From the NCBI GenBank assembly GCA_030141605.1, contig JAQGDQ010001244.1, forward strand, positions 1 to 52,569: a stretch of DNA of 52,569 bases, read 5' to 3'. Positions 10,220-20,434 of this stretch are shown here, piece by piece. Made by a program: the position numbers and the translations under genes. The DNA is from Tubiluchus corallicola (taxonomy: Eukaryota; Priapulida; Priapulimorpha; Priapulimorphida; Tubiluchidae). The stretch's first letter is position 1; every line of letters begins with the position of its first letter. The notes beneath the pieces are model-generated. The model was not told the DNA's origin and did no database searches. It saw only the letters and a list, made by a program, of their open reading frames with translations.

Positions 10220-10675
10220 TATTCACTTATATCTTGTGCTGATAGGCTCAATTTGTTGACATATACAGCTTTACATTGAAAAAGATGTTCAGTAGTATCC
10301 TCCGCCACCTGACACTTCAGATCCCCTTTATACAAATTTTTATAATTCGCTGTAGCATCTATTATATTAAGCCTGATTGCCATAATGTCTTTCATTTTAT
10401 CTAACCCGCACTTTTCAACATTTGTCCTTGAAAGGTTTTGGTTTTTAAAAATCTCAATTTTGTCATTGTTTCTATTTTAGTTTTGTTCTTTTTCTATAAA
10501 TAAATGAACTTAATTTTTACAGAGTTTTGGTTATTATGTCTAACCTACAAACCATCGGTCACATTTTTGTTTGGCTTAACATGCCCGAATATGTTGTACT
10601 ATTTTTTGACATCAAAATTTTGCCAGTGCTTCTTTTTGTATGTTTTCTAATTCCTTCAGTTCTGTTTTAACAAGA
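10220..10675 (-). mobile_element. LINE ORF2 C-terminal remnant
   Basis: The minus strand, read across frame breaks, contains ELKELENIQKEALAKF, then STTYSGMLSQTKM and RLDIITKTL. Further on come KMKDIMAIRLNIIDATANYK and DLKCQVAEDTTEHLFQCK. This order (thumb-region ELENIQ, the GML-S-x-KM block, then the Cys/His EDTTEHLFxC knuckle) is the C-terminal end of a non-LTR retrotransposon polyprotein. At least one frameshift and several stops are present, and the first Cys pair of the knuckle is incomplete. It is inactive and truncated. Confidence 0.7.
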
Positions 10676-12299
10676 TTGGTCTAGATCTCAAAATTATTAA
10701 TTATTGATTATATTACCGTATTTTCACACAGTATTAGCCAAACAGTTCCCACTTTAGATTCGTCACCAATGATAATTACTTCTGAGATCATAATTTCATC
10801 TTCTTTCTTTTTTTAAGCATAAGTTGATAATTATTTTTGCTATTGAACCAATCTCCCAAACTTTGTATTCACGAGTTTGCTCAACAGGGCCAATTTTTAT
10901 GTTCAATTTTAGTTTTTTATTGTTTCTCTTTTGTCATATTACTTGGAATGTATTTTGTTTTTTAACTGAAATTCTCTATTGCCTTAGTCACATTTTGCAC
11001 TTCCTCCAGATAACACATCTTCCATATACGAAAGAATGCCAATCTCTAGATCTGGGCCTAACACTGTCATGCAGGATGATACTGTATACCTATTAATAAG
11101 TATTGTTAATCATTCATAGTTATTCCACATACTTTACTTTAATTGAAAAAAGAAAAATCAAACACACAGAAGCATTGGAATCATATTTATAATTTATTAA
11201 TTATTACTTAAAAATGTATTGCAGTTTTCTACAGTTAAACACTGACCGGTGGAAAAGATGAAATTTACGTGTATTTAAAGGGAATAAAAGCGTGTCAAAC
11301 TTTTCAGGTCAGTTTGCTCAGGGATCGAGTGTATCCATGGTATGTAATTTAGACTAACATCTGGTCTAACCACTGAATAACAAATAAATATGAATCTCAA
11401 TACTTATAATTAAAATAGTTTTAATACTAACACCGCAGCTAACACGACTAAGTGACCTCTACTCTGATAACCACAGAACCGAGCATGTCGCGTGCAACGC
11501 TCGCAACGGCGCATTTCACGCAACGCAAAATACTCTGCAGATGTGATTTCTGTTACCCTTCACCACTCTCCTTATCTCGGCACTGGTCCATGGGTACTGG
11601 GCATTGGGCACTGGCACATGTTCCTTGTTACGACATCAAAATGCATTATTTTTGCTAGTTTTCAGAGCATACTTCTACATGCATAGACAAAGACACAGAC
11701 ATACCTAGCTAGTAGCTATTAATGATACCAATAAACCACCAGTCCACCATCGATATAAATACAAGGTATACAAGGAAAGTTCGAAAAGCTTGATGTTCTC
11801 AATTGTCTAAAAAAATCATAAAGACTAGAGATGAAATTAATAACGTTCGCATGTGTTAAAAGCTATAATATTACACTTCTCGGGTATAATATATCTCTGG
11901 AATATTTTTTGCATTAATGTTGTTGTAAGCTATTTCAAAAAATGCTGTTATAATTTCCGATGATTCTAGCTCACTAACAGTAACCCCGTCATCAGCTTCA
12001 ACAATTGTGCTGTTTTTTGATTTACACCTATTGACTTTTCACGGACCACATCTCTGAGTTCTTTTATGATTACAGTAATTCAAATGAAAGATCCTGAGGA
12101 GCAGATCCAAGCTTAGTAACGTAAAAATTTGGCAAGTAAAAAGCCTCATTCATCTGATGATCTTCAGCTGGTCTGGGTGCATTTTAGTCTGTATTTATCC
12201 TTTCAAACGTTGATACATGGGTATGATATCTTTAGAATTTTCCCATTGTGAGTTCATGTCACATTATCACTATAACTTTAAAATGACTTGAAAATGAAA
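10676..12299. other. Intergenic DNA, no gene seen
   Basis: Frames of 64-90 codons occur but lack domains or splice context. The first part may still be LINE-derived, decayed beyond what I can read. A slightly GC-richer patch lies at 11450-11640 with no recognisable content. Confidence 0.4.
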
Positions 12300-13195
12300 T
12301 CCAAAAATTCTTTCTTGTGACATTGTCGGAGTGTGAGCCATTCTACACAACTATTATGATTACATATAAGCTTTCTACTTAGACCGGTTAATATAATATG
12401 GAGTTGAAACTGCTGAACATACACGTGTGAATGTGTCATACTTAATGCATAAATATAGATCTGCCCATGCAGCCAACCTACAGGTAATATTGTGAGTCCC
12501 ACGTTAAAACACGAATTTAAGACCACAACATTACCAGTGATTGATTGAGCTCTTGGTTGCTTGTACAGAAGAAGTTTTAGAGGTCCAACATTCACTCCGA
12601 CGTTGTCGCTCCACTCTGTCAGAACTCCACTTTGTACACAAACCCACCACTTTTAGTCTTTCGCAGTATGAGAATTTTTTGAGTTGTGAGCATTGTTTAG
12701 TAGCCCTTCTTTGAACAGGTTTACCATACTAGCTTGACCACATATTCATGCTAGACAGCAGCCCATATTAAAAATGCTTGAAATACCATCTACTTTTTTG
12801 GCAATGTGACTGTCAGATATATTGGTTTCAAGTTACTAGTAAAGGTTACATCTAAAATCCGTTTCCTCGTCAGTTGAAACTAACTGGAAGCTTTCCAGGT
12901 AGTCATCGTCACTCATCAGAGAGATTAATTACTATAGCTGACGTGCACTGGTTTGCATTAACCAGGATAAAATAACATTTATTTAGTCAATCTTCAGTCC
13001 CTATGTACAAATGCTCCAGATTGAATTCCTCATTTGTTGAGGCAGACAGACTTCCTTGTTCAAATTTTATAATTGTCTGCAAATTTATATAGGATAACTG
13101 TTATGTTATAATGTCTATGTTGCTAATTTAGACAATGAAAAAGTTTTGCCTAGCACAGGACCTTGCGGCACATATGTCAGGCAGAGGCCATGTGA
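12300..13195 (-). mobile_element. Degenerate LINE reverse transcriptase, CR1/jockey-like
   Basis: Read on the minus strand from about 13190, three frames must be combined. LTYVPQGPVLG corresponds to the reverse transcriptase box VPQGSVLGP. FADNYKI (near 13083) is the catalytic FADD block with the second Asp changed to Asn. TNEEFNLEHLYIGTEDWLNK, TDEETDFRCNLY and SDSHIAKKVD follow, then QRRATK and SYCERLKVVG, all in the order seen in the thumb and C-terminal parts of jockey/CR1-type polymerases. Stops and frameshifts are frequent. The part below about 12590 is assigned less surely. Nothing here can be functional. Confidence 0.7.
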
Positions 13196-13794
13196 GTGTG
13201 TATCATGAATGCTAGTCAATTAAGTGAGATGACACACAGCTAGGCTACAAGTTTATAATCGACTCTTAGGTGCTATAGCATGGGCTCTACCAATTTCAAC
13301 TTTACAAATTCTGAGTCAAACAAAAGTCCTATACCAAAGTCAAGGTAAAATGATTTCAATTGGGTTACCAAAATCATTGCAGTCTTAGTTTGTCCTTGAA
13401 CTCTAACAGTGTGCATGCCTATGCAGGATTGATCAGTGTAATAACCATTATTGTGTATTGCAGATCAATTTGTGGTTGTCAGAATATTCATAAACTATAC
13501 TTCTAATTAGAGGAAGCTTTAGAATCACTTTGGAGTGGAAACCTGTGGTTCGTCATTGTGGTCTAGGAACAGGTAAATGTAGCTGTTTATGAAACTGGCT
13601 TTGTAAAATAAGAAATATTTTACGACTGAAATGATTGTCAGTGGGTTAATTGTGACCTTGATGTCAGTGTATTATAATTTTGCAAGCTTGTAACATCAGG
13701 AGTCCAGACTTTGCCAACACTATAGAAATAGATATTATCAGAAAAGCATAATTATACGGTATTATTACATTGTTAATATTTTTATTATAATAAT
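13196..13794. other. Spacer between LINE remnant and inverted repeat
   Basis: No gene is seen. It could contain the worn 5' part of the adjacent minus-strand LINE, but I cannot read clear fingers-domain motifs. Confidence 0.35.
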
Positions 13795-14653
13795 AATTTA
13801 CGGAAGTGCACCATGCAAAGCTGCACGAAATTTTGGAACTCTTTCTCTTAGAGCCACTGAGAACACTCAAGACCCTTTCCTAAGGACAATATCGAAACCT
13901 CTCCTCCCTTTCCTGCTCTATCTTCATTTCCATACACACCACTGAATAGCACGTACCCCGTCTTACCATGTTGGCAAACTTGCTACACTACCAAATGCCA
14001 AGAATGCCAACCCGCCAAGAATGCCGGGCTGCCAGGAATGTCAAGCTGCCAAGAATGTCAAAACACTAAGAATGCCATGCCGTCAAGAACGCCAAGAATA
14101 CCAAGCCAGATTGATTGACAGATAGACGCATTGGCTGACAAGCAAAACGGATCTTCTTGTAGAAATAATTTTTCAAGCAAACTGTAATGAACATTGGACA
14201 CTCCATTTTTATACTAGACAAAATCTTACAAACTTCAAAACCGCCAGCACTTCCAAGGGGTCTCTGTTTATCTCGGTACCCTATATGATGAATGCAGATA
14301 TGTAAGCAGAGTTTTAAAAAGCTATAATCTTCAAGAGCTCAGAATAGGGGCCAAAATGCATAGCAATCAATGACCCTAAAACTATAGTAACTATAGAGTT
14401 ACGAAACTTGGTGGGTAGACACCTGGGAGTTGGATTAAGGACTTGTGCAATGGTAAAACTTAGTTTATTTATGGGCCAGATCGAGACAGTAATCAAAATG
14501 TAACAATTTGGGCATGCACCTTTAGTTCATGTTAACTCACAAACGCAGAGGGCTGTACGCATGAAACTTACAGACTAGACTTGCTGAGGACCTTGAAAAA
14601 TGTGCGGGGTGAATGGCAACCTCTGTGAAAGGGTAAGGACACTGGACGTTTGC

Positions 14654-14785
14654 AGGGGCGGATCCAGGATTTTTGAAAGGGAGGGGTCCAAATGCAGAAA
14701 GGCAGATGCAGATGCTGGGGAACCTGTAGGTAACTTCCCCGGCCTCTCAGCTAGGAGGTCTGGGGGCAATGTATTTTCCTGAATT
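14654..14785 (+). mobile_element. DNA-transposon terminus scrap (GGGGCGGATCCAGGATTTTT type)
   Basis: The string GGGGCGGATCCAGGATTTTT followed by GAAAGGGAGGGGTCC, and later GAGGTCTGGGGGCAATG, resembles the end sequence of a widespread class of non-autonomous DNA transposons in aquatic animals, as I recall it. The matching far end was not found. The 60- and 89-codon frames here are non-genic. Confidence 0.4.
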
Positions 14786-14922
14786 TTAGCCCATTTTAAG
14801 CTTTCTGAGGCATACTTGAAATAGTGAATCAATTTTCTTGACATTTGTGTTTTACTTTGTTGTATTAAGATTTTAAGAACATTAACTTATCTATCTTTTA
14901 TTGATTAAGTTTGTTTTCTTAG

Positions 14923-15175
14923 AGGCTTGGCGTTTTCAGCATTCTTAATTAGCAGCCTGGCGTTCTTGGCATTCTTGGCAGCTAGGCATTCTTGGCTTTC
15001 TTGCTGTTCTTGGCAGCTTGGAATTCTTGGCATTCTTGGCAGCTTGGTATTGTTGGCAGCTTAGCCACATTGGTGGCTTGGTGTTCTTGGCAGCTTAGTG
15101 TTCTTGGCGGCTTGGTGTTCTTGGCATTCTTGGTGGCTTGGTGTTCCTGGCAGCTTGTCACTCTTAGCAGTTTAG
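14923..15175 (+). repeat. Minisatellite, TTCTTGGCA / GCTTGGTG units
   Basis: Alternating 8- and 9-base half units (TTCTTGGCA, GCTTGGTG and close variants) repeat for about 250 bases. The spacing is mostly 17 bases, with some 26-base intervals where TTCTTGGCA is doubled. The inverted partner array is at 13988-14107. A tandem-peptide frame rich in WQL/SWQ arises from the repeat and should not be annotated as protein. Confidence 0.85.
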
Positions 15176-17004
15176 CTAGGATGTATTGTAGAAAGGAGGG
15201 AAGGAAAGCATTGTAATGTTGTAAGAGGGGGAGGTTTCGGTAATTGTCATTAGGAGCAGGTCATGAATGTGATCTGGGGTCTGTGGCAGTCTATAAAGAG
15301 AGTTCCAAAATTTCCGGCTTTGCTTGGTGCACTTCCCATAATTTAAATGTGTTAGACCATTACCATGGGCAAAGACGATCACGACAAAGAATATAAACCA
15401 CAGAAAGTAGGGAATACTACTGCCCAGTAGTTCGTGCAGTTAGTGTCGCCCTAGCGGCAGACCATTACGGACTGTTGTTGTCAGGTACGCTACAGTGCAG
15501 CTGTTCGCTGTAGGCACACCGGTGTGTACTGTAGCAGATGAATTGATGAGACCACCAAAGGCAGGCTAGTCGACAGGCGTATTGCTCAGCAGTGAGTTGC
15601 AAAAACATAAATAAAATCTTTTTAAATTTCCCGAGGATGCAGTCAGGTAATTATAACAAAATGCTAATTATAACACCGTTTTGTAACTTTTATTACAAGT
15701 TAAATATATGTACACTAGGCAAAGACTGCAAGGCCTACACCTGTCTTTGGCGATTTATAGCAGCTGTTATATTTTTGAATTTTTTTAAAGCAAGCATATG
15801 GCCCTAAGAATAATTAGTAGTTAAAATAAAAACTATTATATTCGTATCTCATGAAAATTAATAGGCTTATTTGCAAAAGAATTTAAAAAAGTTGATCATA
15901 GAGAAAGTTTGCAAATACCTGGCTCAATTTTTCTAAAAAAACAATCCTATTTAATATATGTTTTTATCAGGAAATATAACTTGAAGAAATATTATGACTG
16001 ATTTTCGTGTGTAATACCTTCCATAGAAAAAAAATCGATTTTTTCAGTAGAGCAAATAATTTTTCCAGATCAAAACTTAATATAAGCATCTGCATTTTTT
16101 GTTAATTTCAAGTTAAAAGATGTTTAAAAAACATATAATCACACATTGGCCATTGTTATGAGTTGGAGTTGGTTATAAAATCACGTTGAACAAACGGGGA
16201 TGCATTTTCAACATTACTCCTCTTTTTTATTATAAGTGAACAAAAAATAACAAAACGAAACATCAGAGCTGTCATCCATTTCTTCCACCTCTATAGCAAC
16301 CAACTAACTAGGTCAAAATCAAGTTACGGAATTCAGGTGAGAAGCCAACCTGGCGCATAAATTAGAATCGGTAGGCGTCATAACACTTTATATATCATGT
16401 GTAGACGTCACTTGTATTTAGTCTATTTTTTAAGATTCAATTTGGCTTACATCAAAATAAGTGTTCATTAAATACAGTTTGTTTACGTGTAAAAAATGTA
16501 CTTGTATAAGCGTACAAATAAAACACCTGTGGCTAAATCCACTGACAAGTCTTGATAAACATTATTTATTAATGGACTTAAATTAATTGATTTTATACAG
16601 GCCTAGTTGCTAAGGACAATCATTTTACATAGTTAAATATATAGGCTCAGCTTCATAGAATCCTTGTATGTAATAATGCATACATCATACATGTATGTGA
16701 GTGTGTGTGCATGGGTGTATCAAGACATTGCGGCGCCCTAGGCTGGCAGTTTAGTCCTACTCATCTCTACTACTGTAATGATTATTTATATGTGAAGCAC
16801 TGTATGCAATTACGTGTTGGGTGCATGCGTGCATGTGCAAATTATTTATATACAAACCTACAATATAATATATGTGTAATTATATAGAATAATTGCAGGG
16901 CACGTAAATGGGTGCAATTTTTAATGTACCAAATCCGCCACCTCGCATTGGAGTGAAACGACCAAGAAACAAATGGCAGAACCTTCAACAAAAGGAAAAG
17001 AAGG

Positions 17005-17160
17005 ATCTCTCTCTCTCTTTGTTGGCCTCTCTACCTCCCTCCCTCCCTCTCTCTGCCTCTCTCTCTCTCTCTCTGTGTCTGTCTCTCTCCCTCTCTGCCT
17101 CCCCCCTCTCTCTCTCTCTCACTCCCTCCCTCTCTTTCCCTCAAAGAGAGGGAGGGAGAG
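17005..17160 (+). repeat. CT-rich microsatellite in left palindrome arm
   Basis: CT, CCCT and GTCT units run for about 140 bases, then turn into GAGAGGGAGGGAGAG near 17145. The inverted arm has the matching GA-rich tract at about 18056-18210. Leucine/serine-rich frames in both are artefacts. Confidence 0.9.
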
Positions 17161-18055
17161 AAAAATCAATAAATCAATAAAAAATGCATTACTTTTTTAC
17201 AAAGTAGGCAGCCCGTCACGAAGTCAGCTAGCCTCTTTCCTCAGGAAGAACAATAAAATTTTACTTACAAGAAAACTGGAGAAGTATTTGCAAGTACATA
17301 ATACAAACTTATTACTACAACTGTTTTTCGTTTTCATGATGTGTTTTAGTTTTATAAAACAAATAATTGCTTTTATTTGAAATATTCTTCTTTTATTAAA
17401 AGCGCAAAAGTGTTTTTGTCTTATCAAAATTGCACGTATGCCAACACAACCTGTGAACTTAAGAATATTATTATTACAGTCAATGTGCCGCTCAAAATTG
17501 TTTAATGATTCGCCGTTTGATGCCGCTAGCATAGCCGCTAATCGCAAAAACGAAATACGTAACAATAACTCCGTCACTTCCGCTTTCTACACTTTGATCA
17601 CGATGTGCAAAGTGTACAAAGAGGAAGTGACGAAATTATTGTTACGTATTTCGTTTTTGCGATTAGCGGCTATGCTGGCGGCATCAAACGGCGAAAAAAC
17701 AGTAAAAACAGTAAAAAAAAAATTGCGGCGCATTGACTGTAATAATAATATTCTTAAGTTCACCAATAATGTTGGCATACGCTCAATTTTGATAAGCTAA
17801 AATCACTTTTGCGTTTTTAATAAAAGAAGTACATCTCAATTAAAAGCAATTATTAGTTTAAAAAAAACTGAAAACATTTCATGAAAAGGAAAAAAAATCG
17901 TAGCAATAAGTTTGTATTATGTACTTGCAAATGCTTCTTCAGTTTTCTTGTAAGTAAAATTTTATTGTTTTTCCTGAGGAAAGAGGCTAGCTGACTGTGT
18001 GATGGGCTCTACTATGTAAAAAAGTAATGCATTTTTTATTAATTCATTGATTTAT

Positions 18056-18210
18056 CTCTCCCTCCCTCTCTTAGAGAGAAAGAGAGGAAGGGAGAGAGAG
18101 AAAGAGAGAGGGAGAGGAAGAGAAACGGTGAAAGGGAGGGAAAGAGAAAGAAAGAGAGAGACAGAGAGAGGAGAGGGGAGAGAGACAGAGACACACAGAG
18201 AGAGAGAGAT
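18056..18210 (-). repeat. GA-rich microsatellite in right palindrome arm
   Basis: This is the inverted counterpart of the CT tract at 17005-17160, with its own pattern of AGAG, GGGA and ACAG units. The repeat therefore existed before the arms were copied and has since diverged in length and order. Confidence 0.9.
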
Positions 18211-18363
18211 CCTTCTTTTCCGTTTGTTGAAGGTTCTGCCATTTGTTTCTTGGTCATTTTACTCCAATGCGAGGTAGCGAATTTGGCACATTAAAAATTG
18301 CACCCATTTACGTGCCCTGCAATTAATCTATATAATTACACATATATTATATTGTAGGTTTAT

Positions 18364-18436
18364 ATTATATTAATATAGTATATTATAATATAATATAATA
18401 TAATATAGTATAATATAATATATTAGTATATTATAT
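18364..18436. repeat. TATAATA-type microsatellite, right arm only
   Basis: AT-only pentamer-like units (TATAA, TAGTA) expand the right arm at a spot where the left arm has only ATACAAACCTACAATATAAT. This is a post-duplication slippage expansion with the same flavour as the big array at 1.7-2.8 kb. Confidence 0.75.
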
Positions 18437-18498
18437 AAATAATTCGCACACACACGCATGCACACAACAAGTAATTGCATGATACAGTGCTTCATATA

Positions 18499-19132
18499 TT
18501 CAATTCAATTCAAAGCGTGCATTTATTTCCATATTCATGATATAACTGAGGCAAGTAAATGTATTTAATTTTCACAATGGAAATGTGATGGTGAAAGACC
18601 ATGAGGGTCAACTAGTCAAGCCATCCTTCAATGGATGTATATGATTATGGGGATGACACTGTAACTATTTCACTCATGAATAGTAGTGAAATTACATTAT
18701 TACTATTTTACTTAGCAACTTGATCTGTTTAAAATTCTCTAATCAACTTTAAATAACTGAAGGATGAAAATGCAATCAAAGATATCTAAACATACAGGAA
18801 AATGATAAACGAAAAGCAATGGTGAGCCAAATAATGTGGTACAATTGAATAAAAAATGATCAAAGTTCAAGCTGTCATATCGTCCATGCATAACTCACTA
18901 TGAGAAAACCATGCAAAATAATAACAATAATACTAAATAAAAAATAATAAAAAACAAATTAAATAAAATGAAAAGCAAGCTAGCCAAACAGAAATTTAAA
19001 TAAACTTTCAAATAGGGAACTGAATCAAGCTGCAAAATACATGCATTAAAATTATAACTAAAGAGTCTGATTAATAAACAAAACAAAAGAAAAACAAATA
19101 AGATCAGCTAAGTTTGAGTCAAATACCGAAAA
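18499..19132. other. Segment of about 630 bp present only in right palindrome arm
   Basis: Pairing with the left arm stops after AGTGCTTCATATAT (about 18497) and resumes at TAGATTCTATTAAGCTG (about 19134), which pairs with the left arm near 16650-16670. The interval is AT-rich, starts with CAATTCAATTCAA, and shows no coding motif or clear terminal repeats. It is either an insertion on the right or a deletion from the left. Confidence 0.6.
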
Positions 19133-20434
19133 TTAGATTCTATTAAGCTGCGCCTATATGTTCAACTATATAAAATGATTGCCCTTGGCACCTAGGCCTG
19201 TATAAAATCAATTAATTTAAGCCCATCAATAAATAATATTTATCAAGACTTGTCAGTGGATTTAGCCACAGGTGTTTTATTAGTACGTTTATACAAGTAC
19301 ATTTTTTACACGTAAGCAAACTGTATTTAATGAACATTTATTTTGATGTAAGCCTAACTGAATCTTAAAAAATTAGGCTAAATATAAGTAATGTCTATAC
19401 ATGATATATAAGGTGTAATGACACGCATGCAGTTCAAATCTATGCGCCAGGTTGGCTTCTCGCCTGAATTCTGTAACTAGCTTTTGACCTAGTTAGTTGG
19501 TTGTTATAGAGGTGGAAGTAATGTCGGCTGCTTAGGATGACAGCTCTGATGTTTCGTTCAGTTATTTTTTGTTCACTAATAATAAAAAAGAGGAGTAATG
19601 TCGTAAATGCATCTCTGTGTGTTCAACGTCATTTTATAGTCAACTCATAACAAAGGCCAGTGTATGATTATATGCTTTTTAAACATTTTTTAACTGGAAT
19701 TAACAAAACATGCAGATGCTTAGATTAAGTTTTGTTCTGGAAAATTATTTGCTCTTCTGAAAAAATCGATTTTTTTTCTATGAAAGGTATTACACATGAA
19801 AGTCAGGCCTAATATTTCTTCAAGTTATATTTCCTGATAAGAACATATTAAATAGGAATGTTTTTTAGAAAAAATATTTCTCCAGAAATCGAATACTACA
19901 TGAGCCAGGTATTTGCAAACTTTCTTTTTGATCAACTTTCTTAACTTTTGTAAATAAGCCTATTAATTTTATGAGATATGATTATAATAATTTTTATTTT
20001 AACTACTAATTATTCTTAATGCCTTATGCTTGCTTTAACTAATATTCAAAAATATAACAGCTGCTATAAATCGCCAAAGGGAGATGTAGGCCTTGCAGTC
20101 TTTGCTTAGTGTACAAAATATTTAACTTGTAACAAAAGTTACAAAACTGTGTTATAATTAACATTTCATTATAATTACCTGGCTGCATCCTTGCGAAATT
20201 TAAAAAGATATTTTATTTGTGTTTTTGCAACTCACTGCTGAGCAATTTATGAGCGCCTGTTAACCGGCCTGGTTTTGATGGTCTCATCAATTCATCTGCT
20301 ACAGTACCCACAGCTTGCGCTGTTGCGTACCTGACAACAACAGTCCGTACTGAACTGCCGCTAGGGCGACATTAACTGCGCGAAGTACTGCGCAGCAGGT
20401 TCCCTACTTTCTGTGGTTTGTATTCTTTGACGAT

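Larger units (their letters stand above)
13795..15350. repeat. Inverted repeat with minisatellite arms (foldback-like)
   Basis: The two arms are inverted copies. GGAAGTGCACCATGCAAAG at about 13801 pairs with CTTTGCTTGGTGCACTTCC ending near 15338. AAATTTTGGAACTCT pairs with AGAGTTCCAAAATTT, and GATATTGTCCTTAGGA (left, read inverted) with GTAATTGTCATTAGGA. Inside each arm lies the same short-unit minisatellite in opposite orientation: TGCCAAGAA units at about 13988-14107, and TTCTTGGCA units at about 14923-15175. The middle (about 14110-14920) is not obviously paired. Long inverted arms made partly of short tandem units are the architecture of foldback elements, but no target duplication was established. 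Confidence 0.65.
15380..20430. repeat. Giant imperfect palindrome, about 5 kb
   Basis: The left arm (15380-17596) and right arm (17608-20430) are inverted copies meeting at an 11-base centre: ACACTTTG (589-596 of 17.5 kb) faces CAAAGTGT. Sample paired landmarks are CCACAGAAAGTAGGGA (left, about 15398) with TCCCTACTTTCTGTGG (right, about 20401), GTCGCCCTAGCGGCA near 15447 with TGCCGCTAGGGCGAC near 20357, and CGTGCCCTGCAATTA on the right at 18312 with its complement near 16890. The arms differ by many substitutions and small indels, by an extra segment of about 630 bases on the right, and by about 120 bases only on the left. There is no transposase or other protein. GACGAT sits just outside both ends (15374-15379 and 20429-20434), a weak candidate target duplication. 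Confidence 0.9.

Noticed and set aside
12278-12595. Minus-strand frame of 105 codons
   Set aside because: Its start overlaps the decayed LINE tail, for which another frame fits better; no domain in this frame.
14992-15216. Open frame of 74 codons rich in W, Q and L
   Set aside because: Entirely the translation of the TTCTTGGCA minisatellite.
16908-17380. Leucine/serine-rich frames of 90 and 135 codons
   Set aside because: They cross the CT microsatellite; the mirrored GA tract gives similar frames, so they reflect composition.
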